Below, piece by piece: positions 18,258 to 27,173 of a stretch of DNA of 44,606 nucleotides. Location of the stretch: NCBI GenBank assembly GCA_016234705.1, contig JACRAS010000198.1:1-44606 (forward strand). Direction: 5' to 3'. Each line of letters starts with the position of its first letter. The first letter of the stretch is position 1. The notes beneath the pieces are model-generated. The model was not told the origin of the DNA. It did not search any database and saw only the letters and a program-made list of their open reading frames with translations. Origin of the DNA: Betaproteobacteria bacterium (lineage in GTDB: Bacteria > Pseudomonadota > Gammaproteobacteria > Burkholderiales > SG8-39). The position numbers were made by a program, and so were the translations under genes.

Positions 18258-18809
18258 TTATTTTGCGGCGGGTTCGGTTTTTTTCTTCACCACCACTTTC
18301 TTCGGCCCCAGAACCATCACCAACTGGCGCCCCTCCATCTTCGGGTACTGCTCGACCACGCCGTGTGCAACCAAATCGTTTTTCACCCGCTCGATCAGGC
18401 GATGGCCGAATTCCTGGTGCGCCATCTCACGCCCGCGAAACCGCAGCGTGACCTTGGTCTTGTCGCCTTCGTCCAGAAACTTCGTCAAGTTACGCAGTTT
18501 GATCTGGTAATCGCCTTCGTCGGTGCCGGGGCGGAATTTTACGTCCTTGACCTGGATTTGCTTCTGCTTGAGCTTCGCCTCGTGTGCTTTCTTGGCTTCA
18601 CGGTACTTGAACTTGCCGAAGTCCATCAGCTTGCATACCGGAGGGACGGCCGTCGGCGCGATTTCCACCAGATCCACTTCCAGCTCTTCCGCGCGCCGCA
18701 TCGCGTCTGCGATCGGCACCACACCGAGCTGTTCGCCTTCGGTGCCGACCAGGCGAATTTCGGGTGCGGTTATCTCACTGTTGAGGCGCTGCGCTTTTTC
18801 CTGAGCGAT
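18258..18809 (-). CDS. infC: Translation initiation factor IF-3, starting at the rare codon ATC
   Basis: The 183-aa factor begins at ATC (18809-18807), reading [19 protein letters not shown], the standard IF-3 N-terminus. TTGGAG lies seven bases upstream (GGAGAAACAACATC). The first ATG in frame, at 18722, would remove ~29 conserved residues. IF-3 genes use AUU or AUC starts because IF-3 itself rejects non-standard codons, which creates autorepression. N- and C-domains are complete ([15 protein letters not shown] linker, [14 protein letters not shown]). It lies 24 nt after thrS. Confidence 0.96.
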   Translation of the reverse strand: MAQEKAQRLNSEITAPEIRLVGTEGEQLGVVPIADAMRRAEELEVDLVEIAPTAVPPVCKLMDFGKFKYREAKKAHEAKLKQKQIQVKDVKFRPGTDEGDYQIKLRNLTKFLDEGDKTKVTLRFRGREMAHQEFGHRLIERVKNDLVAHGVVEQYPKMEGRQLVMVLGPKKVVVKKKTEPAAK

Positions 18810-18833
18810 GTTGTTTCTCCAAAAAATTAATAA

Positions 18834-20747
18834 TTAGGCCGTGCTGCCCACGCGCGCCCCCCGCTGGAGGCGTAGGATGAATTCCGCGAGCGTCATCTGC
18901 CCCAGGTCTTCACCGCTGCGGGTTCGCACGGCCACTTTGGAAGCTGCCTTCTCTTGCTCGCCGACGATCAGTTGGTAGGGCAGATTCTGCATGCTATGTT
19001 CCCGTATTTTATAGGTTATTTTCTCATTACGCAAATCTGCTTCAACGCGGAAACCGGCACGGCGCAGTTCGAGCGCCACCTGCGCGGTGTAGTCAGCCTG
19101 GCCGCCGGAGATATTCAGCACCACCACCTGCAGCGGCGCGAGCCATAGCGGCATCGCCCCGGCATAGTTTTCAATGAGAATGCCGATGAAGCGCTCCATC
19201 GAGCCGACGATGGCCCGGTGCAGCATCACCGGCACCTTGCGCGTGTTGTCCTCGGCGACATATTCGGCGCCCAGACGCCCGGGCATGGAGAAGTCCACCT
19301 GCATCGTGCCGCATTGCCAAGAGCGACCGATGCTGTCCTTCAGGTGGTATTCGATTTTCGGGCCGTAGAACGCCCCCTCGCCGGGCAGCATTTCGAACTG
19401 CACGCCGCTCGCGCGCAAGGATTCGGCCAGTGCGTCCTCCGCCTTTTTCCACAAATCGTCGGCGCCGACGCGTTTGTCCGGCCGCGTGGCGAGCTTGTAG
19501 ACAATCTGCGTAAACCCGAAATCCGCATAGACCTTTTGCAGCAGCGCGGTATAGGCCACGCACTCGGGCAGAATCTGGTCCTCGGTGCAGAAGATATGAC
19601 CGTCGTCCTGGGTGAAAGCACGAATGCGCATGATGCCGTGCAGCGCTCCCGATGCTTCGTTCCTGTGGCAGGCGCCGAATTCGCCGTATCGGAGCGGCAG
19701 TTCGCGATAGCTGCGCAGGCCGGCATTGTAGATCTGCACATGGCCTGGGCAGTTCATCGGCCTGACCGCGTAGGTGCGCTTCTCCGATTCGGTGGTGAAC
19801 ATGTGCTCGCGGTAGTTCTCCCAGTGGCCGGATCTTTCCCACAGGCTGCGGTCCAGAATTTGCGGACAGCGGACTTCCTGGTAGCCGTTGTCCTGGTAGA
19901 CGCGCCGCATGTACTGCTCCACCTGCTGCCAGAGGGTCCAGCCCTTGGGATGCCAGAACACCATGCCCGGCGCCTCGTCCTGCATGTGGAACAGGTCAAG
20001 CTGTGTCGCGAGCTTCCTGTGGTCGCGTTTCTCCGCCTCCGCGAGCATATGCAGATAGGCGTCCTGCTCTTCCTTTTTCGCCCAGGCAGTGCCGTAAATG
20101 CGCTGCAGCATCTCGTTTTTCGAGTCGCCGCGCCAATACGCGCCGGCAACCTTCATCAGCTTGAACACCTTCAGCTTGCCGGTGGAGGGCACGTGCGGCC
20201 CGCGGCACAAATCGATGAAATCACCCTCGCGATACAAGCCTATGGCCTGATCTTCCGCAATCGAGGCGATGATTTCGGCCTTGTAATGCTCGCCCATGCC
20301 CTTGAACAGCACCACCGCCTGATCGCGCGGCAGCACCTCGCGCGTTACCGGGTAGTCTTTTTTCGCCAGCTCGAACATTTTCTTCTCGATCGCGGCGAGG
20401 TCTTCCGGCGTAAACGCACGCTTGTAGGCAAAATCGTAGTAAAAGCCGTTTTCGATCACCGGGCCGATGGTCACCTGCGCCTCGGGAAACAGCGCCTTCA
20501 CCGCATACGCAAGCAGGTGCGCGGTGGAGTGGCGAATGAGGTCGAGGCCGTCCTTGTCGCGGTCGGTGACGATGGCGAGTTCGACATCGGCTTCGATGCG
20601 AAAGGACGTATCCACCAGGGTGCCGTTGACGCGGCCGGCCAGCGCCGCCTTGGCGAGGCCTGGGCCTATACTCGCCGCGACCTCGGCCACCGTAACCGGC
20701 TGGTCAAACTGACGGACCGAGCCGTCAGGCAGTTTGATGTTGGGCAT
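18834..20747 (-). CDS. thrS: Threonyl-tRNA synthetase
   Basis: The 637-aa enzyme has an N-terminal TGS domain (1-61), an editing SAD domain ([20 protein letters not shown] near 72-91), a class II core with the zinc-binding Cys in [12 protein letters not shown] and His in [11 protein letters not shown] and [14 protein letters not shown], and a C-terminal anticodon-binding domain (from about 540). It charges tRNA-Thr and hydrolyses Ser-tRNA-Thr. It is first in the thrS-infC-rpmI-rplT-pheST-ihfA operon. A strong hairpin ends 20 nt before the ATG, so the leader may be attenuated, or expression may begin by read-through. Confidence 0.98.
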   Translation of the reverse strand: MPNIKLPDGSVRQFDQPVTVAEVAASIGPGLAKAALAGRVNGTLVDTSFRIEADVELAIVTDRDKDGLDLIRHSTAHLLAYAVKALFPEAQVTIGPVIENGFYYDFAYKRAFTPEDLAAIEKKMFELAKKDYPVTREVLPRDQAVVLFKGMGEHYKAEIIASIAEDQAIGLYREGDFIDLCRGPHVPSTGKLKVFKLMKVAGAYWRGDSKNEMLQRIYGTAWAKKEEQDAYLHMLAEAEKRDHRKLATQLDLFHMQDEAPGMVFWHPKGWTLWQQVEQYMRRVYQDNGYQEVRCPQILDRSLWERSGHWENYREHMFTTESEKRTYAVRPMNCPGHVQIYNAGLRSYRELPLRYGEFGACHRNEASGALHGIMRIRAFTQDDGHIFCTEDQILPECVAYTALLQKVYADFGFTQIVYKLATRPDKRVGADDLWKKAEDALAESLRASGVQFEMLPGEGAFYGPKIEYHLKDSIGRSWQCGTMQVDFSMPGRLGAEYVAEDNTRKVPVMLHRAIVGSMERFIGILIENYAGAMPLWLAPLQVVVLNISGGQADYTAQVALELRRAGFRVEADLRNEKITYKIREHSMQNLPYQLIVGEQEKAASKVAVRTRSGEDLGQMTLAEFILRLQRGARVGSTA

Positions 20748-20767
20748 AAGTTCGCAATTCTAGAATG

Positions 20768-20795
20768 AAAAAAGTGCGGCTCGACCGCACTTTTT
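20768..20795 (-). terminator. Bidirectional rho-independent terminator between frdD and thrS
   Basis: On the minus strand AAAAAGTGCGG, loop TCGAG, then CCGCACTTTTTTC: a stem of nine or more pairs closed by A and T tracts on both strands. It follows frdD by about 118 nt and ends 20 nt before the thrS start. The arms contain AAGTGCGGT, the same 9-mer as the Haemophilus uptake signal, once exactly and once with one mismatch; this may be chance. Confidence 0.85.
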
Positions 20796-20912
20796 CCTGA
20801 AATCCGCCATGCGCGCTGCTCGGGCTATTGCCTTCTCCGGCATGCAATTCGGGCTGGTACGCTCACACCCGCTGCTCCGTGCGTAGGCCGCGCCCGCGTC
20901 GCGAGTTCGCGC

Positions 20913-21269
20913 CTAGAAACCGACCGCGAGCAGCGCATAGCCCGCTATCACCGTGCCTAGAAGCGCGCCGCCGTAGGAAAAAAGCTTCACTGCGGCGACG
21001 GCATGCACGCCGAAATCGTGCAGCAATATGGCGATACGATGCGCCGCGTGCCACAGGAACAGCGCCACTACGGCGAACAGGACAAGCTTGCCTACCCAGT
21101 TGTGCGCGAACGCCAGCATGTTAGCGTAACTCATCGTGTCCGGGGCATAGATCAGTCCCAAGGGCACGGCGATGCCGGTGATGAGGACCAGCGCCGGTCC
21201 GATCAGCGCCGCGAGCATCCCGCCGGCGCCGAACAGGGACCAGAAAATCGGTTCATTGGAGCGCTTCAT
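20913..21269 (-). CDS. frdD: Fumarate reductase membrane anchor subunit D
   Basis: The 118-aa protein starts MKRSNEPIFWSLFGAGGMLA, close to E. coli FrdD (KRSDEPVFWGLFGAGGM). Three hydrophobic helices (about 13-36, 56-78, 92-115) form, with FrdC, the quinol-binding anchor. It ends the frdABCD operon. The ATG overlaps the frdC stop by 4 nt. The 165-bp gap to thrS contains only the terminator and low-information sequence. Confidence 0.93.
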   Translation of the reverse strand: MKRSNEPIFWSLFGAGGMLAALIGPALVLITGIAVPLGLIYAPDTMSYANMLAFAHNWVGKLVLFAVVALFLWHAAHRIAILLHDFGVHAVAAVKLFSYGGALLGTVIAGYALLAVGF

Positions 21270-21664
21270 GGATGCATCCCCTTGACAATGAGCAGGACCG
21301 CCAGGCACGCAATCACCGCGGCTGCGATGCCGGTGCCGGTGATCGTCCCCGGCCGCACGCGCTTGCCGCCGACGAACATGATCGGCATGGTCTTGGGCAT
21401 GATCTTGAACCAGCTCCAGGTGTGATAGACGAAGGTGGCCAGCACGATCAGGTGGAACACCAGCATCCACGGGGACTTCAGGTACTGCAGCCAGCCGTTG
21501 AACGCGGCCTCGCCCTGGCTCAAGCGCACCAACCCGAACAGCAGGACGACCGCGTAGGCGGCAACGAACACCGCCGTGACTTCTCGCGCCATGTAACGGA
21601 TGAAATACGCGTCGCGCTTCCACCAGCCATCCATGGACCGGACATAGGGTCGACGATTGCTCAT
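21266..21664 (-). CDS. frdC: Fumarate reductase membrane anchor subunit C
   Basis: The 132-aa protein starts MSNRRPYVRSMDGWWKRDAY, as in enterobacterial FrdC ([20 protein letters not shown]-type N-terminus). It has three transmembrane helices, with FHLIVLATFVYHTWSWFKIM containing conserved His residues of the quinol site region. ATG at 21664 overlaps frdB by 4 nt. This two-anchor, heme-free type (D-type) is the E. coli quinol:fumarate reductase class rather than a heme-containing SdhCD. Confidence 0.93.
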   Translation of the reverse strand: MSNRRPYVRSMDGWWKRDAYFIRYMAREVTAVFVAAYAVVLLFGLVRLSQGEAAFNGWLQYLKSPWMLVFHLIVLATFVYHTWSWFKIMPKTMPIMFVGGKRVRPGTITGTGIAAAVIACLAVLLIVKGMHP

Positions 21665-22416
21665 TTGCCTGCCCCCCCTGGCGTGATGAACCTGGTGAAA
21701 TAATTGATCGCGCTGTTCATCTTGTTTTGATTGATGGCGTTGGCCGGATCCACTCCCTTCGGGCACACCTCGGAACAATAAGCAACCGCGGTGCATCCCC
21801 AGAAGCCTTCGTCCGCGTGACCCAACTGCATGCGCTCAGCTTGCCCGCCATCGCGCGAGTCAATGTTGTAGCGGTGCAACAGCGCGAGTATGCCGGGCCC
21901 GGTAAACTCCGGATTGAGCCCGTACTGCGGGCAGGCGGCGTAGCACAGCATGCAATTGATGCAGGAGCTGAACTGCTCGTACATGTCGCGCTGCTGCGGC
22001 GTCTGCAGGTATTCGCCCTGTTCCAGCGTGCGCGGCTCCTTCGGAATGATGTACGGCTTGATGCTTTCGAGCTTGGTGACGAAGTCGTCGACCGAAACGA
22101 TAAGGTCGCGCTCGATCGGCAGATGTGCCAGCGCCTCCACGCGCAACCCCTGCGGGTAGTACTCGCGCAGGAAGGTCTTGCATGAGAGCTTGGGCTTGCC
22201 GTCGATCATCATGCCGCAACTGCCGCAAATCGCCATCCGGCACGACCAGCGGAAGCTCACCGTTTCGTCAAGGTAGTCCTTGATGTACTGCAAGCCCTGC
22301 AGCACGGACATGTCGTCGGTGAAAGGAACCTTGTAACTCTGTAATACCGGCTCCCTGTCCTGTTCCGGACGATAGCGCAGAACCTGAATCTCGATGATTT
22401 TCTCGGTATCAGCCAT
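21661..22416 (-). CDS. frdB: Fumarate reductase iron-sulfur subunit
   Basis: The 251-aa subunit carries all cluster ligands: Cys59, Cys64, Cys67, Cys79 for [2Fe-2S]; Cys152, Cys155, Cys158 and Cys218 for [4Fe-4S]; Cys162, Cys208, Cys214 for [3Fe-4S] (assignment by analogy with E. coli). It passes electrons from quinol to FrdA. ATG at 22416 follows GGGAGCAGCCA; an upstream in-frame ATG at 22446 lies inside frdA. It overlaps the frdA end by 8 nt. Confidence 0.96.
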   Translation of the reverse strand: MADTEKIIEIQVLRYRPEQDREPVLQSYKVPFTDDMSVLQGLQYIKDYLDETVSFRWSCRMAICGSCGMMIDGKPKLSCKTFLREYYPQGLRVEALAHLPIERDLIVSVDDFVTKLESIKPYIIPKEPRTLEQGEYLQTPQQRDMYEQFSSCINCMLCYAACPQYGLNPEFTGPGILALLHRYNIDSRDGGQAERMQLGHADEGFWGCTAVAYCSEVCPKGVDPANAINQNKMNSAINYFTRFITPGGAGK

Positions 22417-24205
22417 TGGCTGCTCCCTGTTTCTTGCGTTCTTCATCAGCCTTCACGCCAGCAGCGCCGTAGGCGCGCGTGCCAGGCTTGGACTTGGTGA
22501 TCTTCACGTCCCCATATTCGATGCGCGGCGGGCCGTCTCCGTTGTAGTAGGCGAGCGTGTGCTTGAGGTAGTTGACGTCATCGCGCTGCTCGTAGCCGTC
22601 CAGGCGCTGGTGCGAGCCGCGCGACTCCTTGCGGTTGAACGCAGAGTGAACGATCGACTCCGCCACGTCGAGCAGATAGCCGAGTTCGATGCCAAGCAGC
22701 CAATCGGTATTGTAGACCTTCGACCGATCGTCGACCTTAAGTTTCTTGTAGCGCTGCCTGAGTTCGCCGATCTTGTCGCAGGTGGCCTGCATGTCGGCGG
22801 CGAGGCGGTAGATGCCGCAGCCGCTTTCCATACTTTTCGCCATCTCGGTGCGCAGCACCGCGATGCGCTCGGCGCCGCTGGGCTTGTCGACGATGCCAAG
22901 CGCGCGCGCCTGCACCGCCTCGGCCTGTTTCTCGATCGCGCCCGGATTGCTGATCGTCACCGATTTGGCGAACTTCGCCGCTTCGACACCGGCTACCTTG
23001 CCAAACACGATAATTTCAGTCAGGGAATTTGACCCGAGCCGGTTGGCCCCGTGGATGCCTACGCTGGAGCATTCGCCGACCGAATACAGTCCCGGCAGCG
23101 ACGATGCCGTATTGCCGTAGGCGAGGATTCCACCCATGGTGTAATGCACCGCCGGCAGCACCGGGATCGGCGCGTGCGCAGGATCGATGCCCATGAATTC
23201 TTCCGCCAGTTCGTAGATCTGCGGCAGGCGCTCGCGCAGCTTCGCCTCGCCCAGATGGCGCATGTCCAGGTGCACGACCGAGCCAAACGGGCCATCGATG
23301 GTCCTGCCCTTTTTCTGCTCGTGCCAGAACGCCTGGCTCACGCGATCGCGCGGGCCCAGTTCCATGAACTTGTTGCGCGGTTTGTCCTCGGCAGGCCCGA
23401 GCCCGTAATCCTGCAGATAGCGATAGCCATCTTTATTGATCAGGAACCCGCCTTCGCCGCGGCACGCCTCGGTGAACAGCAGGCCGGTGCGCGGCATACA
23501 GGTCGGGTGATATTGCATGAATTCCATATCGCGCAGCGGCACGCCATGGCGGTAGGCAAGGGCCATACCGTCGCCGGTGACGATGCCGCCGTTGGTATTC
23601 TCGCGGAACACGCGACCCGCGCCGCCGGTGGCGATGATCACCGCTTTCGCATGAATCAGCCGAAACTCGCCCGTGGCGATCTCGATCACAACCGCGCCCT
23701 GGACCCGTCCGTCTTCGACCACCAAATCGACACAGAAATGCTCGTCAAAGCGCTTGATCGAAGGATATTTGATCGAAGTCTGAAACAGCGTGTGCAGCAT
23801 GTGAAAACCGGTCTTGTCGGCGGCAAACCAGGTGCGCTCGATCTTCATGCCACCGAAGGCGCGCACGTTCGCGTGCCCGTCTTCCTTGCGGCTCCACGGG
23901 CAGCCCCAGTGCTCCATCTGCACCACCTCCTCGTGGGCATGAGCGACGAAATACTCGACCACGTCCTGCTCGCACAACCAATCACCGCCACCAACGGTAT
24001 CGTTGAAATGGTGATCCAAGCTATCATCGTCCCGCGTCACTGCGGCGGCACCCCCTTCTGCGGCCACGGTGTGACTGCGCATTGGGAGCACTTTAGAAAT
24101 CAGCGCAATCTTCAGCTTCGGATCTGCTTCGGCAACCGCGATCGCCGCCCGCAAACCTGCGCCACCCGCGCCTACAATCGCTACATCTGCCTTAAAAACT
24201 TCCAC
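22409..24205 (-). CDS. frdA: Fumarate reductase flavoprotein subunit
   Basis: The 598-aa catalytic subunit shows the dinucleotide fold VGAGGAGLRAAIA (residues 11-23), covalent-FAD His45 in MRSHTVAAEGG, and the active-site segments MQYHPTCMPRTGLLFTEACR and GANRLGSNSLTE. It reduces fumarate to succinate at the cytoplasmic face. The overall pattern and the partner genes favour fumarate reductase over succinate dehydrogenase, although either direction is possible. The start is GTG at 24205, preceded by GGAGGTAAACA. An FNR-type box lies about 190 bp upstream. Confidence 0.95.
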   Translation of the reverse strand: MEVFKADVAIVGAGGAGLRAAIAVAEADPKLKIALISKVLPMRSHTVAAEGGAAAVTRDDDSLDHHFNDTVGGGDWLCEQDVVEYFVAHAHEEVVQMEHWGCPWSRKEDGHANVRAFGGMKIERTWFAADKTGFHMLHTLFQTSIKYPSIKRFDEHFCVDLVVEDGRVQGAVVIEIATGEFRLIHAKAVIIATGGAGRVFRENTNGGIVTGDGMALAYRHGVPLRDMEFMQYHPTCMPRTGLLFTEACRGEGGFLINKDGYRYLQDYGLGPAEDKPRNKFMELGPRDRVSQAFWHEQKKGRTIDGPFGSVVHLDMRHLGEAKLRERLPQIYELAEEFMGIDPAHAPIPVLPAVHYTMGGILAYGNTASSLPGLYSVGECSSVGIHGANRLGSNSLTEIIVFGKVAGVEAAKFAKSVTISNPGAIEKQAEAVQARALGIVDKPSGAERIAVLRTEMAKSMESGCGIYRLAADMQATCDKIGELRQRYKKLKVDDRSKVYNTDWLLGIELGYLLDVAESIVHSAFNRKESRGSHQRLDGYEQRDDVNYLKHTLAYYNGDGPPRIEYGDVKITKSKPGTRAYGAAGVKADEERKKQGAANG

Positions 24206-24394
24206 TGTTTACCTCCGTCTGCGCGTAACCACTTTATAATTGTAACTCCAATTCAGAACCGGCATCGTGGTCACGCATTTAAAAAATACGGCCCGCCGCT
24301 CAGCCGCTCATTGCCCGCCCGCTCGGCGGGAATGATCGAATGCTGAACTCACGAATCGCGCAGCGTAAGTTACCGCTCGTCAACCGAGTCTTTG

Positions 24395-24408
24395 TTGATC
24401 CAGGTCAA
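24395..24408. promoter_or_regulatory. FNR-type box, frd side
   Basis: TTGATCCAGGTCAA matches the FNR/ANR consensus TTGAT-N4-ATCAA at nine of ten positions. Read toward frdA, TAACTT begins 22 nt after the box, the spacing expected for a -10 element of an activator site centred at -41.5. This suggests anaerobic activation of frdABCD. Confidence 0.65.
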
Positions 24409-24540
24409 ACGCCCGGCTAAATCTTCGAACTACATACGGCACTTGAAATGGCGGCCGGCGTCGCATCATCAATCCGTCGCACGCCGCATCATCGATGATG
24501 TCGCGGCACGAAGCCGGTCGAGAACACCAGGTTCGCCCGT

Positions 24541-24554
24541 TTGATCTGCGTCAA
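24541..24554. promoter_or_regulatory. FNR-type box, PFOR-operon side
   Basis: TTGATCTGCGTCAA has the same nine-of-ten match to TTGAT-N4-ATCAA and the same deviation as the other box. On the plus strand TACAAT follows 15 nt later (24570-24575) as a possible -10. It points toward the flavoprotein-rubrerythrin-nifJ operon, though the long 5' leader (~220 nt) leaves the start site open. Confidence 0.6.
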
Positions 24555-24797
24555 TACGTGAATAACTGCTACAATTTACGCTCATACAGTAAGTATCGTC
24601 GTAGGACGAGGAGAGGACGCAGTGTCACCTATCGTGGCTTGCTGCAGCGGCAGGCCGGGCTGATGCAGGCGTGACCCGATCGAGATGCATCGCGACGCCT
24701 GACCGGCGCCATCAGGCATCTCAGCCGGAAACCGGCGCGCATTAGTCCTCCCAACTTTTTGTCCTACCAACTTTTTCCAGTGCCGCAACACGATTCC

Positions 24798-27173
24798 ATG
24801 TACACCATTGTCCGCCGCGAAGTCTTTTCCGACACGACCTTTCTCTGGGAGGTGATGGTCCCCGATGTGGCGAAATCCGCGCAACCCGGCCATTTTGTCA
24901 TGGTGCGCATGCATGAAGGCAGCGAGCGCATCCCGCTCACTGTAGCCGACTTCGACCGCGACAAAGGCACCATCACCATGGTGATCCAGGCCCTCGGCAA
25001 GACCACGCTCGAGATGCGGGATCGCTACAAGGAAGGCGACAGCTTCGCCGATTTCGTCGGCCCGCTCGGCCTGCCGCAACACGTGAGCCGGGTCGGACAC
25101 GTGGTGCTGGTCGGCGGCGGGCTCGGCGTCGCACCGGTATATCCGCAATTGCGCTCGTTCAAGAACGCCGGCAATCGCACCACGGGCATCATCGGTTTTC
25201 GCAACAAGGACCTGGTGTTCTGGGAGGACCGCTTCAACGAGTTCTGCGACAAGCTGATCGTCTGCACCGACGACGGCAGCTACGGCACGCCGGGCTTCGT
25301 CACCTCGGCGTTGAAGGACGTACTCGAGCGCGCCAAGCCGGATCTGGTCATCGCCATCGGGCCGCTGCCGATGATGAACGCATGTGTCGAGACCACGCGG
25401 CCCTATGGCGTCAAAACCATGGTGTCGCTCAACGCCATCATGGTCGATGGCACCGGCATGTGCGGCTCCTGCCGCGTCAGCGTCGGCGGCGAGGTCAAGT
25501 TCGCCTGCGTCGACGGGCCGGACTTCGATGGCCATCTGGTCGACTTCAAGGAACTGGTCCTGCGGCAGCGGCGCTTCAAAGGGCAGGAAACGAAGGCGAG
25601 CGAGGACTACGCCCATATCTGCAACGTGGAGAAGGTGCTGTTCGAGCAGAACAAGCACAATTACAAGAAGTACAAGGACCTCTCACCGCACGCCGTGAAG
25701 ATGCCGGAGCGCGACGCGCTCGAGCGCTCGCGCAACTTCAAGGAGGTAAATCTGGGCTACAGCATGCATGATGCGCTGGAGGAGGCCGAACGCTGCATCA
25801 TGTGCACCAAGCCCGTCTGCATCGCCGGCTGCCCGGTGTCGATCGACATCCCGCGCTTCATCCGGCATCTGCTGGTGCGCGACTTGGATGGCGCGCTTAG
25901 CGTGATCAACGAATCCAACCTGTTTCCGTCGGTGTGCGGCCGCGTCTGCCCGCAGGAATCGCAATGCGAGGCCCAGTGCATCATCGGCAAGAACAAGAAT
26001 ATAAAGATGGAGCCGGTGGCGATCGGTCGTCTGGAGCGCTTCGTCGGCGACAACGCGCATGCGCCAGCGGCCGATCCGCCGCGCTTCGAGCGCCAGCTCG
26101 GACGAGTCGCGATCGTCGGCTCGGGACCGTCGGGCCTCGCCGTCGCCGCCGACTTGGCACGCTACGGCTGCGACGTCACCGTGTTCGAGGCGCTGCACGT
26201 GGTCGGCGGCGTGCTCCAGTACGGAATCCCCTCGTTCCGCCTGCCGCGCGACATCATCAGCCGCGAGGTCGAGCACCTGAAGGGCCTCGGCGTCAAGTTC
26301 GAAACCAACAAGGTGATCGGCAAGACCTTCTCCATCGCGCAACTCATGGGCGAAATGGGCTACGACGCGGTGTTCGTTGGCGCGGGTGCCGGCGCGCCCT
26401 CCTTTCTTGGCATCCCGGGCGAGTTTGCCGGCCAGGTCTATTCCGCGAACGAATTCTTGACGCGCGTCAACCTGATGGGCGGCGACAAGTTTCCCTATCT
26501 CGACACGCCGATCACCCTGGGCAAAAGCGTGGTCGTGATCGGCGCCGGCAACACCGCGATGGACTGTCTGCGCGTGGCGAAACGGCTGGGCGCGCCGTCG
26601 GTGTGCTGCGTCTATCGGCGCTCCGAGGCCGAGGCCCCGGCGCGCATCGAGGAGATCCGCCATGCGAAGGAGGAAGGCATCGAGTTCTTTTTCCTGCATA
26701 CGCCGGTCGAGATCAACACCGATGCTGAGGGCAACGTGCGCGGGATGAAAGTGCAGAAGATGATGCTGGGCGAACCCGACGAGAAAGGCCGGCGCAAGCC
26801 CGTGCCCGTCGACGAATTCGTCGAGCTTACCTGCGATACCGCGATCTACGCGCTCGGCACCAAGGCCAACCCGATCGTCACCCAGTCGACGCAGGGGCTG
26901 GGCCTCAACCAACGGGGCTACATTATTGCCGACCCGGCGACTCAGGCCACCACGCTGCCCGGGGTGTTCGCGGGCGGCGACATTGTCACCGGTGCGGCAA
27001 CCGTCATCCTTGCCATGGGCGCCGGCCGCCGCGCGGCCAAGTCGATCGGCGCCTATCTGCAAAACGGCAAGCAGAAATGGCCCGTCACCCAGGAAGACGC
27101 CGACGCTTTCGTGCCGCCGGTCGCCCTCGGCGCGCCCGCGCCGGCCACCACCCAGAGCGAGAGCCATCTATGA
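24798..27173 (+). CDS. Fused NfnA/NfnB-like (SudB-SudA) flavin iron-sulfur oxidoreductase
   Basis: The 791-aa protein joins two enzymes that are usually separate. Residues 1-265 are a ferredoxin-NADP reductase-like NfnA/SudB module: FAD site RIPLTVADFD, LVGGGLGVAPVYP, and the [2Fe-2S] loop VDGTGMCGSCRV with Cys222, Cys225, Cys237. Residues ~300-780 are the glutamate-synthase-small-chain-like NfnB/SudA module: [4Fe-4S] ligands Cys333/336/341/345 and Cys380/384/390/394, FAD fold GSGPSGLAVA (441-450) and NAD(P) fold GAGNTAMDC. NfnAB bifurcates electrons between NADPH, NAD and ferredoxin. ATG at 24798 matches the SudB N-terminus; TTG at 24759 is an alternative. The stop overlaps the next gene by 4 nt. 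True electron partners are inferred from nifJ downstream. Confidence 0.88.
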   Translation: MYTIVRREVFSDTTFLWEVMVPDVAKSAQPGHFVMVRMHEGSERIPLTVADFDRDKGTITMVIQALGKTTLEMRDRYKEGDSFADFVGPLGLPQHVSRVGHVVLVGGGLGVAPVYPQLRSFKNAGNRTTGIIGFRNKDLVFWEDRFNEFCDKLIVCTDDGSYGTPGFVTSALKDVLERAKPDLVIAIGPLPMMNACVETTRPYGVKTMVSLNAIMVDGTGMCGSCRVSVGGEVKFACVDGPDFDGHLVDFKELVLRQRRFKGQETKASEDYAHICNVEKVLFEQNKHNYKKYKDLSPHAVKMPERDALERSRNFKEVNLGYSMHDALEEAERCIMCTKPVCIAGCPVSIDIPRFIRHLLVRDLDGALSVINESNLFPSVCGRVCPQESQCEAQCIIGKNKNIKMEPVAIGRLERFVGDNAHAPAADPPRFERQLGRVAIVGSGPSGLAVAADLARYGCDVTVFEALHVVGGVLQYGIPSFRLPRDIISREVEHLKGLGVKFETNKVIGKTFSIAQLMGEMGYDAVFVGAGAGAPSFLGIPGEFAGQVYSANEFLTRVNLMGGDKFPYLDTPITLGKSVVVIGAGNTAMDCLRVAKRLGAPSVCCVYRRSEAEAPARIEEIRHAKEEGIEFFFLHTPVEINTDAEGNVRGMKVQKMMLGEPDEKGRRKPVPVDEFVELTCDTAIYALGTKANPIVTQSTQGLGLNQRGYIIADPATQATTLPGVFAGGDIVTGAATVILAMGAGRRAAKSIGAYLQNGKQKWPVTQEDADAFVPPVALGAPAPATTQSESHL

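Larger units (their letters stand above)
24206..24797. promoter_or_regulatory. Divergent regulatory region between frdA and the PFOR operon
   Basis: This ~590-bp region has no gene. It holds two FNR-type boxes (24395-24408 and 24541-24554), a perfect 14-base palindrome CATCATCGATGATG (24487-24500), and a tandem near-repeat TCCTCCCAACTTTTTG/TCCTACCAACTTTTTC (about 24746-24777) just before the flavoprotein gene. On the minus strand TACAATTATAAA at about 24231-24242 is a possible second frd promoter -10 region. Confidence 0.6.

Noticed and set aside
20800-20850. 27-codon minus-strand frame (MPEKAIARAARMADFRKKCG and on) before thrS as a leader peptide
   Set aside because: It contains no threonine codons, which an attenuator of thrS would need, and its end is simply the terminator hairpin.
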